NCBI RefSeq assembly: GCF_963662735.1
Contig: NZ_OY759744.1
Coordinates: 2,336,153 to 2,400,152, forward strand
Source: an uncultured Methanoregula sp.
GTDB lineage: Archaea > Halobacteriota > Methanomicrobia > Methanomicrobiales > Methanospirillaceae
Direction: 5' to 3'
DNA length: 64,000 bases
Below are positions 16,566 through 25,384 of the stretch, one piece after another. The notes under the pieces were generated by a model, which saw only the letters and a list, made by a program, of their open reading frames with translations, did no database searches and was not told the DNA's origin. Within the stretch, counting starts at the first letter, position 1; every line of letters starts with the position of its first letter. Made by a program: the position numbers and the translations under genes.

Positions 16566-18386
16566 TCATTCCCGTCGATCCACAGTTCTCCCGGGGGTGA
16601 CCCGGAACCCGCCGGCCGGCACATTCATCTCGAACCGTCCACCCAGACCCGGCTCGCCGTTCTCGCTGATAGTAATCCCGGTAATGGAAAGTATTTCACG
16701 GGTCAGGAAGAGCCCAAGGCCGGTATTTTTTCCATGGCCCTGCCTGAAAATCTTCTCCTTCTCCGTGAACGGTATCCCGATACCGTTATCCTCCCAGAAA
16801 ATTTTCAGCCCGTCCGGGTATTCGCGGGCATATACCCGGATGAGTGTTGCATGGTTACCGTGACGCAGGGTATTGTCGAGAAGATTTAAGAATATCTTTT
16901 CAAAAAGCGGGTCCGCATATACCGAAACTCCTTCGATATCAGCATCCAGGGTTATATCCAGAGGAAGATGGGACCGGGAAGGCAGGATCCGTGCAAGATC
17001 CTGCCACCGCGATCCCGTTGAGCCGATATCCTGGTACATCCTGGTGAACTCAATATACTCGCCAATCGAACGGGTATTGGCCTCCAGTATCCCCACCATC
17101 TTCATAACCTTCGGATCGAGCGGCTCCTGCTGCATGAGCTCAAGGTACCCGGAAATTGCCATGATCTTGTTGAGGATATCGTGGCGCGTGATGCTGTTGA
17201 GGAGATTGAGCTGCCGGTTTGCAACCCGCAGCGCCTCCTCGCTCTGCTTGCGACCGGAAATATCGCGGGCTACTACCTGGACTGCCGGTTTTCCCCGGAA
17301 CACTGCAGCGGTTGCGATCACCTCCACGTCAACGGTTGTCCCGTCAAGGCACCGGAACCGCTCTTCGATCAGGGGAACCGTCACTCCCGGAGCTTTCGAC
17401 ATTGTTTTGATCCGCTCACTTACAACCCCGAAGAATGCCGTGTCAACGAAATCAAGAGTAGGCCGCCCGATCATATCCCCGGGACTTGTTGCTTTCACCA
17501 GCCTCGCCGCAGCATCGTTGGCAGAGACCACTGACCCATTCTGGTGTATCACAACCGCATCAAAAGATTGCGCAATGAGCCGCCGGTACCTCTCCTCGCT
17601 CTCCTGCAGGGCTTCTTCGGTCCGTTTTCTCCGGGTAATGTCGCGGGCGAATGCGAAGCTGTAATCCCTGCCATCTTTTATTACATAATTGGTCATTATT
17701 TCCACGTCAACGATCGTTCCGTCCTTGTGCCGGTGACGTGTGGTGAATACCCGTGTCTTTTTCTCCCTGAGAATAGTCCGTGACTGCGACAGCATTTCCG
17801 GGGTAAAATCGGGATCCAGGTCAAAAACGGTCATGGAAAGGAGCTCTTCCCGCGAGTACCCGGTGTTCCTGCAGGCCGAATCATTCACGTACAGGAATCT
17901 TCCCTTGAAATCAAGCCAGTACACTTGGTCGGATGCCCAGTCCACGGAAACCTTGAAGGAACTGAGGAGGGTTTCGTTGGTTCTCAGCTCTTCCTTTGCC
18001 TTCCTGCGCTCAACAGCTTTTTTGATCTTGTGCGCAAGTTCGGCAAACTGCGAGCGGGCATCCCCACCCTTCTGGAGATAGAAGTCGGCCCCATTATTGA
18101 TTGCTTCAATAACAATCTCTTCGCGTCCCTTTCCCGTGAAAAGAATGAACGGGATATCCCCCAACCGCGATCTGACTTCCTTGAGGAATGTAATTCCGTC
18201 CATCTCCGGCATCTGGTAATCGGACACGATGGCGTCGTAGTGCGTGGTAGATATCTTCTCCATCGCATCCGGGGCTGAACCGGCGATGTCAATCATGAAA
18301 TCTCCGCTCATCTCAAGGTACGACCTGCACAGGTCAAGAAGCGTTGGTTCGTCATCGACATAAAGGATTGAAATCATCGGACACAT
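16566..18386 (-). CDS. Response regulator-PAS-PAS-histidine kinase hybrid
   Basis: About 606 residues. An N-terminal receiver domain (residues 5-120) has acidic pocket YVDDE, phospho-acceptor D in IVSDYQMPEMDG, and K in LFTGKG. Two PAS domains follow (about 140-260 and 265-385), the first ending FAFARDITRRKRTEE. A kinase core then carries H-box SITRHDILNKI and an ATPase domain with NLLDNTLRHG, EDNGIGIP and TGLGLFLTREIL. A receiver in front of a kinase suggests a phosphorelay intermediate or a sensor modulated by another kinase. The start may instead be the fourth residue (ATG 18377). No output-domain partner is adjacent, so the signal and target are unknown. A second kinase with the same H-box lies at 36015. 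Confidence 0.92.
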   Translation of the reverse strand: MCPMISILYVDDEPTLLDLCRSYLEMSGDFMIDIAGSAPDAMEKISTTHYDAIVSDYQMPEMDGITFLKEVRSRLGDIPFILFTGKGREEIVIEAINNGADFYLQKGGDARSQFAELAHKIKKAVERRKAKEELRTNETLLSSFKVSVDWASDQVYWLDFKGRFLYVNDSACRNTGYSREELLSMTVFDLDPDFTPEMLSQSRTILREKKTRVFTTRHRHKDGTIVDVEIMTNYVIKDGRDYSFAFARDITRRKRTEEALQESEERYRRLIAQSFDAVVIHQNGSVVSANDAAARLVKATSPGDMIGRPTLDFVDTAFFGVVSERIKTMSKAPGVTVPLIEERFRCLDGTTVDVEVIATAAVFRGKPAVQVVARDISGRKQSEEALRVANRQLNLLNSITRHDILNKIMAISGYLELMQQEPLDPKVMKMVGILEANTRSIGEYIEFTRMYQDIGSTGSRWQDLARILPSRSHLPLDITLDADIEGVSVYADPLFEKIFLNLLDNTLRHGNHATLIRVYAREYPDGLKIFWEDNGIGIPFTEKEKIFRQGHGKNTGLGLFLTREILSITGITISENGEPGLGGRFEMNVPAGGFRVTPGRTVDRRE

Positions 18387-18629
18387 CGCGGATATAATTG
18401 TGCCTGAAACGGTTGAGGTTTATAGATGAATAAATAATCGAAAAACGCGTGATCGCCGGCCCACGGACGCACTCCCGGACTCCGGAGTCTGTGAGAGGAG
18501 GAATCCTGTCTTCCCGACGGGTGGTTGCTCCGGCAATGGACTGAATTATACCCCATAGGGATATGAGAATGCAATTAGGTGAAATTTAACACTCAAAAAA
18601 GAAATTGTCCCGGACCTGATCCAGCCGTA

Positions 18630-19172
18630 TCACAAAAACATTGCAACAGCAATCGTCGTTGTCCAGAGACCGTTCTTGTCCCCTTCCGCAGACTGGCAGG
18701 TGTGCTTGGTCTTGATGATCTTCCCGCTCGTCTTGTAGGTCTGTTCCCGTTCAGACCAGGCGGCATTGACATCGAACTCGATACCGAGCGTTGTTGCAAG
18801 CATCGTTGCCGCAAGATCCTCGGCATACTCCCCCGTCTTCTGCTGGGTCTCGCCAAAGGCGTGGTGCTCGGAAAGGTACCCGTACTCGTTCTCATCGGCC
18901 GGCAGTGCAAGGCCGATTGCAGAAGAGACCAGCCGGTTGGGCTCGTTGGTCTCGTTCCGTGCCATAACGCAGAACGTTATCCCGCCGGCCTTGAGGCTCC
19001 GGAGACCTTCCGCCCGCGAAATCTGCTTGCAGTTTGGCGGAAAGATGCTGGAAACATACACAAGGTTGCATTTCTCGATGCCGGCCTTGCGCAGTGCCAG
19101 CTCGAACGATGCAAGCCGGTCTTTATGGACGCCAACCCCTTTTGTGAAAAAGATCTTGGTCGGGACAAACAT
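18630..19172 (-). CDS. pdaD: Pyruvoyl-dependent arginine decarboxylase
   Basis: 180 residues. Arginine is decarboxylated to agmatine, the first step of polyamine synthesis in methanogens. The self-cleavage site is visible as YVSSIFPP with S41-S42; chain breakage converts Ser to the pyruvoyl group. [22 protein letters not shown] and [16 protein letters not shown] are family landmarks. The start [12 protein letters not shown] is the usual PdaD N-terminus. A TTAAAAAAT box about 30 bases upstream suggests a nearly leaderless transcript. The HAD phosphatase gene lies upstream on the same strand, 111 bases away, with no evident functional link. Confidence 0.95.
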   Translation of the reverse strand: MFVPTKIFFTKGVGVHKDRLASFELALRKAGIEKCNLVYVSSIFPPNCKQISRAEGLRSLKAGGITFCVMARNETNEPNRLVSSAIGLALPADENEYGYLSEHHAFGETQQKTGEYAEDLAATMLATTLGIEFDVNAAWSEREQTYKTSGKIIKTKHTCQSAEGDKNGLWTTTIAVAMFL

Positions 19173-19283
19173 TATTCTAGATTATATGTCAGATTTTTTA
19201 AGGTTTGGGGGAAAACGGGCAAAAAACATGAAGGCAGACCGGCCAAATCACCGGATCCCTCCCGGCTGCCGCAAAACCGCTGG

Positions 19284-19997
19284 TCAGGAATCCGGACCGG
19301 ACAAGCGCTCAAGGATGGCGGGCAGCTGGTCCATGGAATCGATGGCGAAATCCGCTCCTGCGTAATTCCGGGTCCGGGAGAACCGGTCGCCGTACCGTGC
19401 GTACACAGTCCTGATGCCCATCTGCCGGCAGGGCTCGATGTCGCGGCGCGGGCTGTCCCCTACGATCAGGGTCTCGGAAAAATCGGACCTGAGCATCTCG
19501 AGCGCGAACAAAAACGGCTCCCGGGCCGGCTTTTTCACCTGGACCATATCGTACGACACCAGAGTATGGAAATAAGGTAACAGGCCGGCTTTCTCAAGGC
19601 GCCGGGTTGCATCCCGGGAATGGGCGTCAGTCACAATGCCCATGAGATACCCACGGTCCCCGAGTGCCCGAAGGGTGGGTATAACGCCTTCATAGGGCGT
19701 GATATGACGGAGCTTGGCGGTCTCGTAGAGCCGGCACGAGGCGGTATAATGGCCATTGTCCGGGATCGCCCGGTCCTGCATGTAATCGAGGATATTCTCG
19801 TGCGCCTCGAACCCCCGGATCGGGCGGAGGAAATACTTGAACAGGTCCTCCCCGTCGTCCCGCCCGAGCGACCGGGCAACTTCCTGGCAGGACGCGATCT
19901 GTGCGCCAACCAGGTCGAAGAGCGTATTGTCCATATCGAAGAGAAGGGTCCTTACAGATTTTTGAAGAATTTTTTGATCCTGCGAATCCCGGTTCAC
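19284..19997 (-). CDS. HAD-superfamily phosphatase (nucleotidase/PGP-like)
   Basis: A cytosolic phosphatase of the HAD family with all four motifs: FDMDNTLFD (nucleophile and acid/base Asp), IVTDAHSR (motif II), VKKPAREPFLF (motif III Lys) and VGDSPRRDI (motif IV). The helical cap between motifs I and II resembles YjjG/phosphoglycolate phosphatase types. The substrate cannot be named. The start is uncertain. GTG at 19997 is chosen because it sits 17 residues before motif I; a TTG at 20048 in the same frame would add an unremarkable basic N-terminus. Confidence 0.85.
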   Translation of the reverse strand: MNRDSQDQKILQKSVRTLLFDMDNTLFDLVGAQIASCQEVARSLGRDDGEDLFKYFLRPIRGFEAHENILDYMQDRAIPDNGHYTASCRLYETAKLRHITPYEGVIPTLRALGDRGYLMGIVTDAHSRDATRRLEKAGLLPYFHTLVSYDMVQVKKPAREPFLFALEMLRSDFSETLIVGDSPRRDIEPCRQMGIRTVYARYGDRFSRTRNYAGADFAIDSMDQLPAILERLSGPDS

Positions 19998-20111
19998 ACA
20001 GTACTTCTTTCGCAATTGACTAAAATGAGATCGTTTGAGGTAAGCCAATCAAGCAAATCATCCCCGGCAATGCATGACGGGGCCCGCTCATGAAAAAAAG
20101 AATAGCGAAGG

Positions 20112-20738
20112 TTAATCGATCTTCGCCTTCTCGGGGTAATACATCTCATCGTAGCGTCTGGCCTGCCCCTTGTTGATCTGGTCGGTCTCGAAGGAACTCT
20201 CGATATGATCCCTGATGGTTATCCCGGGATACGCCGGATCTTCATGAGACGGTACCAGCGTGTACTCCCGGATGATCTGTGCCCCGGTTTCACCAGTGGG
20301 GAGGACTTTTACCAGGTATTTGTTTTCCCCGATTTTCGACCATGTGCCGGATGCGCTCATATCGACTGGCATCAGGATAACAATGTTTGAGGATGTCATC
20401 TTTGTTGACCCATAATTGTAAGCCGCGGTACCGTCAGGATAAAATTTCCATTCATACCCTTTCAGGGGATCCGTTCCCGAAACAATCCGGACCCACCGGT
20501 GGAGGATCGGGTCTGCTGTTGCTGCGGTCGTGGCGGGTGTAACCGGGAGCGCCGTAGTTACGAGAGGGGACGGGGCGGCCGTAGTCGCCGGAGTGGCAGT
20601 AGCGGCTGCGGTTATAGCGGTTGCCATGGGGGTGGTGACGGTCCCGGTTGACGGTGCAGACGAGGTGCATCCCGCAACAAGGATCAGCGCGATGCATGTT
20701 ATAGTGAGGAGAAGAATTTTTGAAGATTTCAAAGGCAT
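20112..20738 (-). CDS. Secreted lipoprotein of unknown function
   Basis: 208 residues. The signal peptide has lipobox LVAGC (Cys near residue 24), followed by about 45 residues rich in Thr, Ala and Pro, likely a glycosylated spacer. A compact domain starts with HRWVRIVSGTDPLKGYEWKF and includes DGTAAYNYGSTK and SGTWSKIGENKYLVKV. The GTWS..GENKYLV pattern is shared by small beta-barrel lipoproteins of Methanomicrobiales. The tail (ARRYDEMYYPEKAKID) is charged. Anchoring outside the membrane is predicted, but no ligand or enzyme motif is seen. Confidence 0.75.
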   Translation of the reverse strand: MPLKSSKILLLTITCIALILVAGCTSSAPSTGTVTTPMATAITAAATATPATTAAPSPLVTTALPVTPATTAATADPILHRWVRIVSGTDPLKGYEWKFYPDGTAAYNYGSTKMTSSNIVILMPVDMSASGTWSKIGENKYLVKVLPTGETGAQIIREYTLVPSHEDPAYPGITIRDHIESSFETDQINKGQARRYDEMYYPEKAKID

Positions 20739-20906
20739 ATGTTCATTGTTATCGTATCCGGCCTTTAATCAGTTTGTCCTGGTTTGGTGTTATTTGCACA
20801 ATACTGATGCACAGCCGGGATCAACCAGGTAACTATTTGTATCTGGCAAAAAGCACTCCCGCACAAAAAATATACGGGCGCTTCCTGCCCGCAATAGTAC
20901 CATTAT

Positions 20907-21137
20907 TTATTCATCGGCGAATTCAGATACCAGCCGCTGGATATCCTTCATCTGTGTTGTGAAAAAATCGTAGCTCACGAACATTTTTCCGGACGAATCT
21001 ATATGCAACACATCCAGAAGGGCAGAGTCGTGAAGCCGGTCAAACCGGGAGATATTCTGTTCCGATAAGTGCTTGCGCATTTTCCGGACTTTTGTCTGCT
21101 CGTATAAACTCAGGTTTTTAGGGCGGCCGCGTGGCAT
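20907..21137 (-). CDS. Small charged protein with AT-hook-like N-terminus
   Basis: 76 residues. MPRGRPKN at the N-terminus resembles an AT-hook (GRP core flanked by basic residues), followed by a basic helix (EQTKVRKMRKHLSEQ) and an acidic C-terminus (MKDIQRLVSEFADE). DNA binding is possible but not shown. It lies alone between a lipoprotein gene and a divergent small membrane-protein gene. I do not recognise the family. Confidence 0.55.
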   Translation of the reverse strand: MPRGRPKNLSLYEQTKVRKMRKHLSEQNISRFDRLHDSALLDVLHIDSSGKMFVSYDFFTTQMKDIQRLVSEFADE

Positions 21138-21265
21138 TAGGTAGAATTATCCGTGAACTATTAAAAAAGTTGGGGTGAAAATGGAATTAATGCGGGAAAT
21201 CATGGGCATGGAAACAATAACGGTAAATAGAACAAATGGAAATTATTTGACACACGGAGTATACG

Positions 21266-21457
21266 ATGGGAGAGAAAGGCATGGGCCCGATTTTTGCAAT
21301 TCTTGGCGGGGCAATACTTATAGCAGCAGGTATTCTGTCTTCGCCGGCTCTCGCATCATGGATACGGATAATTCTCGGTGTTGGCGGCGTTGCAGCGATC
21401 ATGCTGGGCATGGTCATGCTCTTTGGCCTGGCTTACGGTAAGCCTCAGAAACCGTGA
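21266..21457 (+). CDS. Small two-helix membrane protein
   Basis: 63 residues, almost entirely two hydrophobic helices: IFAILGGAILIAAGILSS and IRIILGVGGVAAIMLGMVMLFGLAY. A short basic tail (GKPQKP) follows. The ATG follows GTATACG without a clear ribosome-binding site. Conserved small proteins of this kind are common in methanogens, but no role is known to me. Confidence 0.6.
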   Translation: MGEKGMGPIFAILGGAILIAAGILSSPALASWIRIILGVGGVAAIMLGMVMLFGLAYGKPQKP

Positions 21458-21508
21458 TGCACACCAAAGAATAGATCCGCAATTTTTCTTTTTCATGGGT
21501 AGCCGGTA

Positions 21509-21748
21509 TCAGGTATGATCCGTCATACAGCATTTCCAGGGAAAGCACTGCTGGACCATCCATACCTTCCGGCAGTCATTGTCCCGGGACGGGAGGATCC
21601 GGTGGGCATAGGGCGAATCGAGAAGCTGCGATTCCTCCTTCAGAGCTGCCTGGAATCCTGCTTCAGTCCGGGAGAAGACGGCAACGGTTCTCCACTGTAT
21701 GGGATGCGCAGATTTACCGGAGCTGGTCTTGTAACAGATACAGGCCAT
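21509..21748 (-). CDS. Small Cys-containing hypothetical protein, uncertain
   Basis: 79 residues if read from ATG 21748: MACICYKTSSGKSA at the start and QQCFPWKCCM near the end, with balanced composition in between (TVAVFSRTEAGFQAALKEESQLLDSPYAHRI). The Cys residues cluster at both ends, as in small metal-binding proteins. GGTG stands upstream of the start. An opposing frame of similar length exists, so coding is only somewhat more likely than not. Confidence 0.4.
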   Translation of the reverse strand: MACICYKTSSGKSAHPIQWRTVAVFSRTEAGFQAALKEESQLLDSPYAHRILPSRDNDCRKVWMVQQCFPWKCCMTDHT

Positions 21749-21810
21749 GACAGCACCACTACATCTCCCATGTCGCAGGAGTTCATAAAATTTTTGCTGA
21801 ATTATAATAC

Positions 21811-23262
21811 ATGAAAAATGATCTTCGGGGTCTTCCGGAAAATATGCAGGGATCAACAAATCTCAAAGATTTAACCTCAAGAGCGCCAATACAACATTAC
21901 GCGCGGGCTGCCTTCATGGAAGATACCTATCTTGTCGAGATCCGTCTTGCCAGCACCAAATGGCGGATCCGGGAAATCATATCCGGTATAGCCGGAACGT
22001 TCCATCTCGAACCGTTCATGGAGCGTCACCCCCACATCACCCTGTTTGGTCCGCTGGTCCTGAACCCGGGTATTACTTCAGATAACCTTCTCGAAACAAT
22101 TGGAAGTGTTGCACGGGGATTCGGACCGCTCCCGTTCATGATCAACGGCTGGGAGATGCGCCGGGGCATGCATGGCAGCGTGATCGCATTCCCGGTCACG
22201 CCCTCAGAGCCATTGAAAGACCTAACCCGTTCCCTTGCCGGATCGCTGGTTCCCATAACCGGGAGCCTCAATGCCTGGGACAGCAGGCCGGATGCGAAAT
22301 GGTTTCATATAACGGTCGTAAACCGGCTCAACCCGGAACAGGCAGCGTCGTGTTTCTCCCGGCTTACCTGTCCAGGTACCGGTAACCCGTCACCCGGCCC
22401 GGGCACGGCCGGGTTTGCCGCACACCTGTTCGCACGGATCAGGAAATTCCTGCACGGAGACGTCAGTGCACGGTTCCCACCGCAGATCCTTGATGGCACG
22501 GGGCTCCGGATAACCGTGCTGCACAACGAGGAGATCCTGGCCGAATACGATCTCCTGGGAAAAGAGTGGATCTACGGGGATCACAGCCACGACAGCAGTT
22601 CGTGGCAGGAGACGCTCCGGCGCTACCGGCGGGCTGCGGGTTTCGAACGGGAAGCACCCCGGCCACCGGACCCGGGCGATATCTTCCTGATCGCCGACAT
22701 GCACCTCGGCCATGCCAATATCATCCGCTACTGCTCCCGCCCGTTTGTATTCGGGGACTGTCCAGAAATGGACAGGGTACTTGTCCGGAACTGGAACTAT
22801 GTGGTTGGCGAAAGTGCTCCTGTCTACCATCTCGGCGACCTGCAGTATGGAAAGGGAGCGCCACCGGTTCACGAGTACCTGGAACAACTGGGTGGCAGGG
22901 CCACATTCATCACCGGGAACCACGACCTGCCAGCGCACGGGTGGGTGAAAAGTGCCGATATCCGGCATAACGGCTTCCACTTCTTCCTAGTGCATGACCC
23001 GGCCGAGACTCCCCCGGATTTCGATGGCTGGGTCATTCACGGCCACCACCACAACAACGAGCTTAAGGACTTCCCGTTCATGGATTTTGCAAACCGGCAC
23101 ATCAATGTCAGCGCGGAAGTCATCGGGTACGTTCCGATCGGCCTCCTGGAATTGGAATCCCGCATGAGGGAACATACCGATGGCAAAACACGCGGGCCGG
23201 TGCTTCTCCGGTACCCGTACACCCCTCCCGGAGAACGATCTGCACCTCCCCGTCTGCAGTAA
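21811..23262 (+). CDS. Fusion of 2H phosphoesterase and metallophosphoesterase
   Basis: 483 residues with two phosphoesterase domains. The N-terminal half (about 35-190) is a 2H (2'-5' RNA ligase/LigT-like) domain with both HxT motifs: HITLFG and FHITVVN. The C-terminal half (about 285-470) is a calcineurin-like metallophosphoesterase with DMHLGHANI, GDLQYGKG, TGNHDLP and HGHHHNNE. Both domains act on nucleic-acid ends or cyclic phosphates, so the fusion suggests stepwise opening of a 2',3'-cyclic phosphate and removal of the phosphate (inference). The first ATG has no ribosome-binding site; ATG 21916 would begin right at the 2H domain. Confidence 0.85.
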   Translation: MKNDLRGLPENMQGSTNLKDLTSRAPIQHYARAAFMEDTYLVEIRLASTKWRIREIISGIAGTFHLEPFMERHPHITLFGPLVLNPGITSDNLLETIGSVARGFGPLPFMINGWEMRRGMHGSVIAFPVTPSEPLKDLTRSLAGSLVPITGSLNAWDSRPDAKWFHITVVNRLNPEQAASCFSRLTCPGTGNPSPGPGTAGFAAHLFARIRKFLHGDVSARFPPQILDGTGLRITVLHNEEILAEYDLLGKEWIYGDHSHDSSSWQETLRRYRRAAGFEREAPRPPDPGDIFLIADMHLGHANIIRYCSRPFVFGDCPEMDRVLVRNWNYVVGESAPVYHLGDLQYGKGAPPVHEYLEQLGGRATFITGNHDLPAHGWVKSADIRHNGFHFFLVHDPAETPPDFDGWVIHGHHHNNELKDFPFMDFANRHINVSAEVIGYVPIGLLELESRMREHTDGKTRGPVLLRYPYTPPGERSAPPRLQ

Positions 23263-23323
23263 CTGCCCCGGTCATAACGTATATAATTCTCTGCGGTAAT
23301 TTCACTTCACAGGGTGACGTATC

Positions 23324-24691
23324 GTGATCTTCGAGCGGGTTTTTTCTGAGGGGCTTGCCCACAACTCTTATCTCATCGGGTCGGGCCGGAAAGCGGTTGT
23401 GATCGATCCCCGGCGGGACTGCGGAATCTACCAGGATATCGCATTCCGGCACGAATGCGTCATCACGCACATCTTCGAGACGCACCGGAACGAGGATTAC
23501 GTTGTCGGGTCGCATGAATTGCGGGAGCGGTGCGGAGCAGAAATCTACCACGGGAGCCGGATGGACTTTTCGTACGGGAACCCGGTGAAAGACGGGGACC
23601 GGTTCGTGATCGGAACCCTGGAGATAACCATCCTTGAGACACCAGGGCATACCGAAGAGAGCATCTCGCTTGTGGTCCGGGACCTTAAAGTTTCCGACCA
23701 GCCGTACATGGTCTTCTGCGGCGACACGCTCTTTGCCGGCGACATTGCCCGGACCGATTTCTTTGGCCAGGAACGAAAAGCGGAGATGGCCGGGAAGATC
23801 TTTGCCAGCATAACGGAGAAACTTCTCCCGCTTGGCGACGGGGTTATTGTCTGTCCTGCCCATGGCGCAGGATCGGTCTGCGGCGGGGAGATTGCGGATC
23901 ACCCGTTTACCACGATCGGGTACGAGAGGAAGACCAACCCGGTTCTCGGCCTTGGAAAAGAAGGATTTATTGTAAAACGGATCACGGAATCCCCATATGT
24001 CCCGCCATATTTCCGGCAGATGGAGATCCTGAACCGGACAGGGGCCCCGCTCCTGCCCCGCGGGCCATCCCTTCGTCCGCTGGCAACCCGTGACGTGGAG
24101 GAATTCCGCAAAACCGGCTGCCAGCTCATCGACATCCGCGCTCCCACCAGTTTCGGGGCCGGGCATATCCCCGGGAGCCTCTCGGTCTGGCGCGAAGGGC
24201 TCTCCGCGTTCCTTGGCTGGTTCGCGGATTACGAAAAACCGATCATTCTTATCGATGATTTCAACCAGAACCTTGAAACAGTACACCGCCAGTGCATCCG
24301 GCTCGGGTACGACAACATTGCCGGCTTCCTTGCGGGAGGATTTCCCGGCTGGACAAAGGCAGCCCGGGAGATAAACACCATCCCGACCTGCTCGGTCCAG
24401 GAGCTCAAGGTGCGGCGGGATACCGGAACCCCGTACCTGCTTGATGTGCGGGATATCAAAAACCGGCGCGCTGTCGGGTTCATCCCGGGCTCGGACCATA
24501 TCTATGTCGGTGAAGTTCCGCAGCACATTGACCGGATCCCACGGGACCGGCCGGTGTACATTTACTGCGATGCGGGGTACAAGGGTAGCCTTGCCGCAAG
24601 TTACCTTGCGGCCCGCAACTATCACAACATTACCAACGTTCTTGGCGGGATGACCGCATGGAAGCAGGCCGGGTTCCGGGTTGAAAAATAA
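23324..24691 (+). CDS. MBL-fold hydrolase fused to two rhodanese domains
   Basis: 455 residues. The N-terminal MBL domain (1-200) resembles persulfide dioxygenase/CstB-like proteins. Two rhodanese domains follow (about 250-345 and 355-455). The first metal motif reads ETHRNEDYVVG, so two of the usual HxHxDH ligands are replaced by Asn and Tyr, while the later ligands (PGHTEES, CGDTLFAGD) remain. Only the second rhodanese has the catalytic Cys (YIYCDAGYKGS); the first has Asp at that place. The protein likely handles persulfide or thiosulfate sulfur in the cytosol. The GTG start is supported by AGGGTGA at 23311-23317. Confidence 0.85.
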   Translation: MIFERVFSEGLAHNSYLIGSGRKAVVIDPRRDCGIYQDIAFRHECVITHIFETHRNEDYVVGSHELRERCGAEIYHGSRMDFSYGNPVKDGDRFVIGTLEITILETPGHTEESISLVVRDLKVSDQPYMVFCGDTLFAGDIARTDFFGQERKAEMAGKIFASITEKLLPLGDGVIVCPAHGAGSVCGGEIADHPFTTIGYERKTNPVLGLGKEGFIVKRITESPYVPPYFRQMEILNRTGAPLLPRGPSLRPLATRDVEEFRKTGCQLIDIRAPTSFGAGHIPGSLSVWREGLSAFLGWFADYEKPIILIDDFNQNLETVHRQCIRLGYDNIAGFLAGGFPGWTKAAREINTIPTCSVQELKVRRDTGTPYLLDVRDIKNRRAVGFIPGSDHIYVGEVPQHIDRIPRDRPVYIYCDAGYKGSLAASYLAARNYHNITNVLGGMTAWKQAGFRVEK

Positions 24692-24762
24692 GTATGCATT
24701 TTCCGGGCGGGATTTAACAAGGTTTATCTGGTTCTATAGGTTATGCAGATTGTTGTGATTGT

Positions 24763-25239
24763 ATGGAGATCATCAAGATCCCGCGGATGGAAAAACAGGA
24801 ATACGACAAGCTGATTGAGAAAGGCTACGTCTGCCGGATCGCATTCCAGGGTGAGAAGTACCCCTACATCGCCCCGTTCCTCTACGTCTTTGACGGCTCA
24901 TTCCTGTATTTTCTCTCGACAAAGTACGGGAAGAAACTAGAATACTTCCGGAAAAGCCCGTATGTTTCAGTAGAGATCGAGAAATACACCAAAGACCTCT
25001 CGTCATACACATTCGTTACCCTGCAGGGCTATCTTGAAGAAGTGCATGACTCCATAGAGAAGAAGATCATCCGGGAAAAATTCGTGGATCTCATTGTAGA
25101 ACGAAACCTCTCGTGTAACATCCTTGCCGCCCTCGGCCACTCACCTGCGGATGCCCCCGTTGCCATTGCCGAAGAGGAGCGATCCCTGGTCTGGAAACTG
25201 GTAGGGGTCAAGGACCTGGTTGCGCTGAAAAATCTCTGA
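24763..25239 (+). CDS. Pyridoxamine 5'-phosphate oxidase-like flavin-binding protein
   Basis: 158 residues with the split-barrel fold. Seen are the start IPRMEKQEYDKLIEKG, the strand YPYIAPFLYVFDG, LSTKYGKKLEYFRKSPYVSVEIE, and a helical C-terminus. Members of this group bind FMN, F420 or heme and reduce or sense small molecules. The conserved GKKLEYFRKSP segment matches the archaeal FMN-binding branch, but no substrate can be named. The gene is monocistronic, with a T-rich sequence after the stop. Confidence 0.8.
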   Translation: MEIIKIPRMEKQEYDKLIEKGYVCRIAFQGEKYPYIAPFLYVFDGSFLYFLSTKYGKKLEYFRKSPYVSVEIEKYTKDLSSYTFVTLQGYLEEVHDSIEKKIIREKFVDLIVERNLSCNILAALGHSPADAPVAIAEEERSLVWKLVGVKDLVALKNL

Positions 25240-25384
25240 ACTTTTTTAAAAAAATTATCGATAACAGTCTTGGGCCCGGCCTGCGGCATCATCATGTCCG
25301 GACTGCCTCCAGTATCATCCCTGACGTGCGGCTTGCCTCTGCACTACAGCAGGGTATTGATAATGAGGAAATTCAGCGCGGACA

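Noticed and set aside
23120..24625. 501-codon minus-strand frame across the MBL-rhodanese gene
   Set aside because: Antisense to a gene with clear domains; its translation is Arg/Pro/Gly-rich without fold or motif.
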